The notes under the pieces: model-generated
Told to the model about the DNA's origin: nothing
Seen by the model: the letters and a program-made list of their open reading frames with translations, nothing else
The model's database searches: none
Made by a program: the position numbers and the translations under genes
Origin: Anseranas semipalmata
Taxonomy: Eukaryota; Chordata; Aves; Anseriformes; Anseranatidae
DNA length: 64,000 nt
Assembly: GCA_013399115.1 (NCBI GenBank)
Contig: VXAA01001233.1
Span: 1,126,468-1,190,467 of the forward strand
Direction: 5' to 3'
Shown: positions 62,158-64,000 of the stretch, piece after piece
Layout of the letters: each line of letters begins with the position of its first letter
How positions within the stretch are numbered: the first letter of the stretch is position 1

Positions 62158-63502
62158 TAAGTCCTACTGTAGGTACTGTATGTACTTTTTTTTTTTTTAA
62201 TATATATACAGACAGACTACCTATTCACCTAGAGTTTTCACGGAATGTTGGCTCTCAAAGGCAGAGCATCTTCTTACACTTTGTGATGAGGGTCTGCTGA
62301 GCAGGACTGCAATAGGAACTGGCATAAGGCAGGAAATTCTGACGTGTTCAACAGCACAATTCCTCCATCACATACCAGTAGTTCCCTTCTAACTTTTCCA
62401 ACACGAATTCAGGAGCGAGGCTGTATCTCAGTAGGTTCCCTGACACACCCACACATTGTTCTCCGGGAACAGGATGTTAGAAAATTAACATTAAAATGAA
62501 TAATACTTTTTCTAGGTTTGTTTTTCTTTTTTTTTTTTTTTAAAAAAGATGAAAAGATTATTTATAAAAAAACGAGTCGTGGTTTATAAACATCCTCTTC
62601 TCGAATCTATTGTGTCTCACCCTATGAATTCTGAAGCTTGCTATATTCATATTAGATCTTCAAAATCTTTCTCTCTTAAAGAAAACCTCAATCCACAGTA
62701 TTTGCCTTGTATTTTAACTTTACCTCTCCTGCCCCCAAATAATTGTTCTATATGAAACATGGTAAAAATATGTTTTTTCACATTAGTGAAGAATATGCCA
62801 AAACCTTCTAATCCTAATACACAAACAATGCCAAACAGAAAAGGTATGTAGGAGGATGTTGTAAGATTCTACAGATGATGTTCTTGGAATAACTACCCAT
62901 GACTAATACTTCTTATCCCAGCCAACTTCAGCAGCAATGGATTTTTTTTTCCCTCTCTAGAAAGTTGCACCCCTTTCATCATTTTGCCAGAGGATGGTAA
63001 AAACCTGCCCTTGACAACCCTGTCTTTCAGCTAAGCAATGTACAGACAGATAAATGCTTCACTTTATCTATGGCCTAAAGCTCAGAAGTTGAATGAACCT
63101 TTAATAGCAAAAGCACCATTTTATAAACTGAGGGACAGTGACCTGAAATAGAAGCACGTTTCCTTTGTCTTTCAAAAGCACTTTCATCCCTTGGCTTTTC
63201 TTTTTAACTTATATGCTGTACAGCAGTCTGAGCTGGTGCCCTCCAGGACGGTGAAAAATTTGCAATCATCTGAGCAGGCAAAGGACCAAGGTATGGGATG
63301 TGCGTTACATAAATGAATTGGCTAAAATGATAGAGATCAGTCTGCTTTCTCCACCCTGCCACGGCACTGGCAGTGCTACTCGACTCCAGCAAGCACTCAG
63401 AGCACAGCTTTAAGAACTTGCTTTCCTCGGCTTCCTGGCAAGCAAACGTGCCACTCAATTTCACATCCATCTTTTCCACATCTTTCACCACATCCTCATT
63501 AC

Positions 63503-63506
<4 letters not shown>

Positions 63507-63536
<30 letters not shown>
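63507..63536. repeat. (CA)15 microsatellite
   Basis: Uninterrupted CA dinucleotides; a second, shorter CA tract follows at 63576-63590. They account for the valine-cysteine runs in the long minus-strand frame here. Confidence 0.95.
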
Positions 63537-63539
<3 letters not shown>

Positions 63540-64000
63540 CAAATAGTCTTGGGAATGGGAAGGAGAAAGCCCATTACACACACACACACAAAACTTCAGG
63601 AGGATATTCTTAGATGAAGGAAAATTTAGCCAGGCCAACCTCAGATTCCATAAAATACCACCCATAATTGGTATTCTCAAAACACCCTTTTCCCTGAGAA
63701 GTAAGGACCACTTCCCTGTGATTCCAGTAAGGGAATTACCCACATACATACATTTTAGCAGTATGTCAATGAACCTGCAGCAACAGCAATTTTCATTGAA
63801 AGGACACCCACACACACCCCCCGCACACTTCTGGGACATGATTCTGTTATCAGCAACGCACTCCTGCAACTTCATATTATAGTTCAAAAGAAAGGAAAGT
63901 CAGCAAGTAGAATAAATTAAAAGGGAATGGCCACATTCAACAGACATTTGTGCAGATTTCAGATCAAGTAAATGCTATTTAATAAAACCATGAGCTTTTT

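Larger units (their letters stand above)
60584..64000. other. CACHD1 upstream intron (incomplete)
   Basis: No further CACHD1 exon was recognised, so the intron runs past the window end. It has a GC-richer stretch (60830-61250), an AT-rich tandem repeat (62041-62157), T tracts near 62187-62198 and 62530-62540, and CA repeats (63507-63536, 63576-63590). Confidence 0.7.

Noticed and set aside
63204..63887. 227-codon minus-strand open frame, the longest N-free single frame in the window
   Set aside because: It runs through CA repeats giving valine-cysteine runs, has no recognisable domain, and does not match the CACHD1 VWA region expected upstream.
1..64000. CRISPR arrays, operons, toxin-antitoxin or phage-defence systems, tRNA or rRNA genes
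   Set aside because: Repeats are LINE-derived or simple; genes are spliced eukaryotic genes; no cloverleaf or rRNA sequence was recognised.

Overview
This window is vertebrate nuclear DNA, almost certainly from a bird. The evidence is multi-exon protein genes with GT/AG introns, several CR1 (chicken repeat 1) LINE copies, a GC-rich CpG island holding an assembly gap of 519 N, and microsatellites. I see no prokaryotic, organellar or intact viral gene system. The species cannot be fixed from the sequence alone.

Two protein genes are recognisable. Both lie on the minus strand, head to tail, so transcription runs from high to low coordinates.

(1) CACHD1, an alpha2delta-like Cache-domain membrane protein, fills about 60.6 kb down to 32.5 kb. 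I could assign 20 coding exons whose phases join without conflict. They encode about 939 residues of a protein of roughly 1270: the end of the VWA domain, the Cache region, a cysteine-rich ectodomain segment, one transmembrane helix, the cytoplasmic tail and the stop codon. The 5' exons lie beyond base 64000.

(2) RAVER2, the PTB-binding RRM protein, lies downstream. Exon 3 (2347-2816) and exon 2 (9586-9652) are present. Exon 1 is most likely hidden in the N gap (19293-19811) inside the promoter CpG island. The remaining 3' exons lie beyond base 1.

The order CACHD1 then RAVER2 on one strand matches the arrangement I know from human chromosome 1p31, which supports calling the second gene RAVER2 rather than RAVER1.

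Layout: 1-2346, RAVER2 intron with one CR1; 2347-9652, exons 3 and 2 separated by an intron with two CR1 copies and an unusual promoter-like segment on the opposite strand (about 3960-4800); 9653-19292, RAVER2 intron 1 with a second, intronic CpG-rich patch (about 11.7-12.3 kb); 19060-20010, CpG island with gap; 20.0-31 kb, intergenic DNA without a supported gene; 31-32.5 kb, probable CACHD1 3' UTR; 32.5-60.6 kb, CACHD1 exons and introns; 60.6-64 kb, CACHD1 upstream intron with AT-rich tandem and CA repeats.

The observations most worth a second look are the promoter-like, CRE-rich segment with an open frame antisense in RAVER2, a phase-compatible 18-nt candidate microexon in CACHD1, the missing RAVER2 first exon, and a perfect 171-bp-period duplication next to a single N inside a CR1 that looks like an assembly join.
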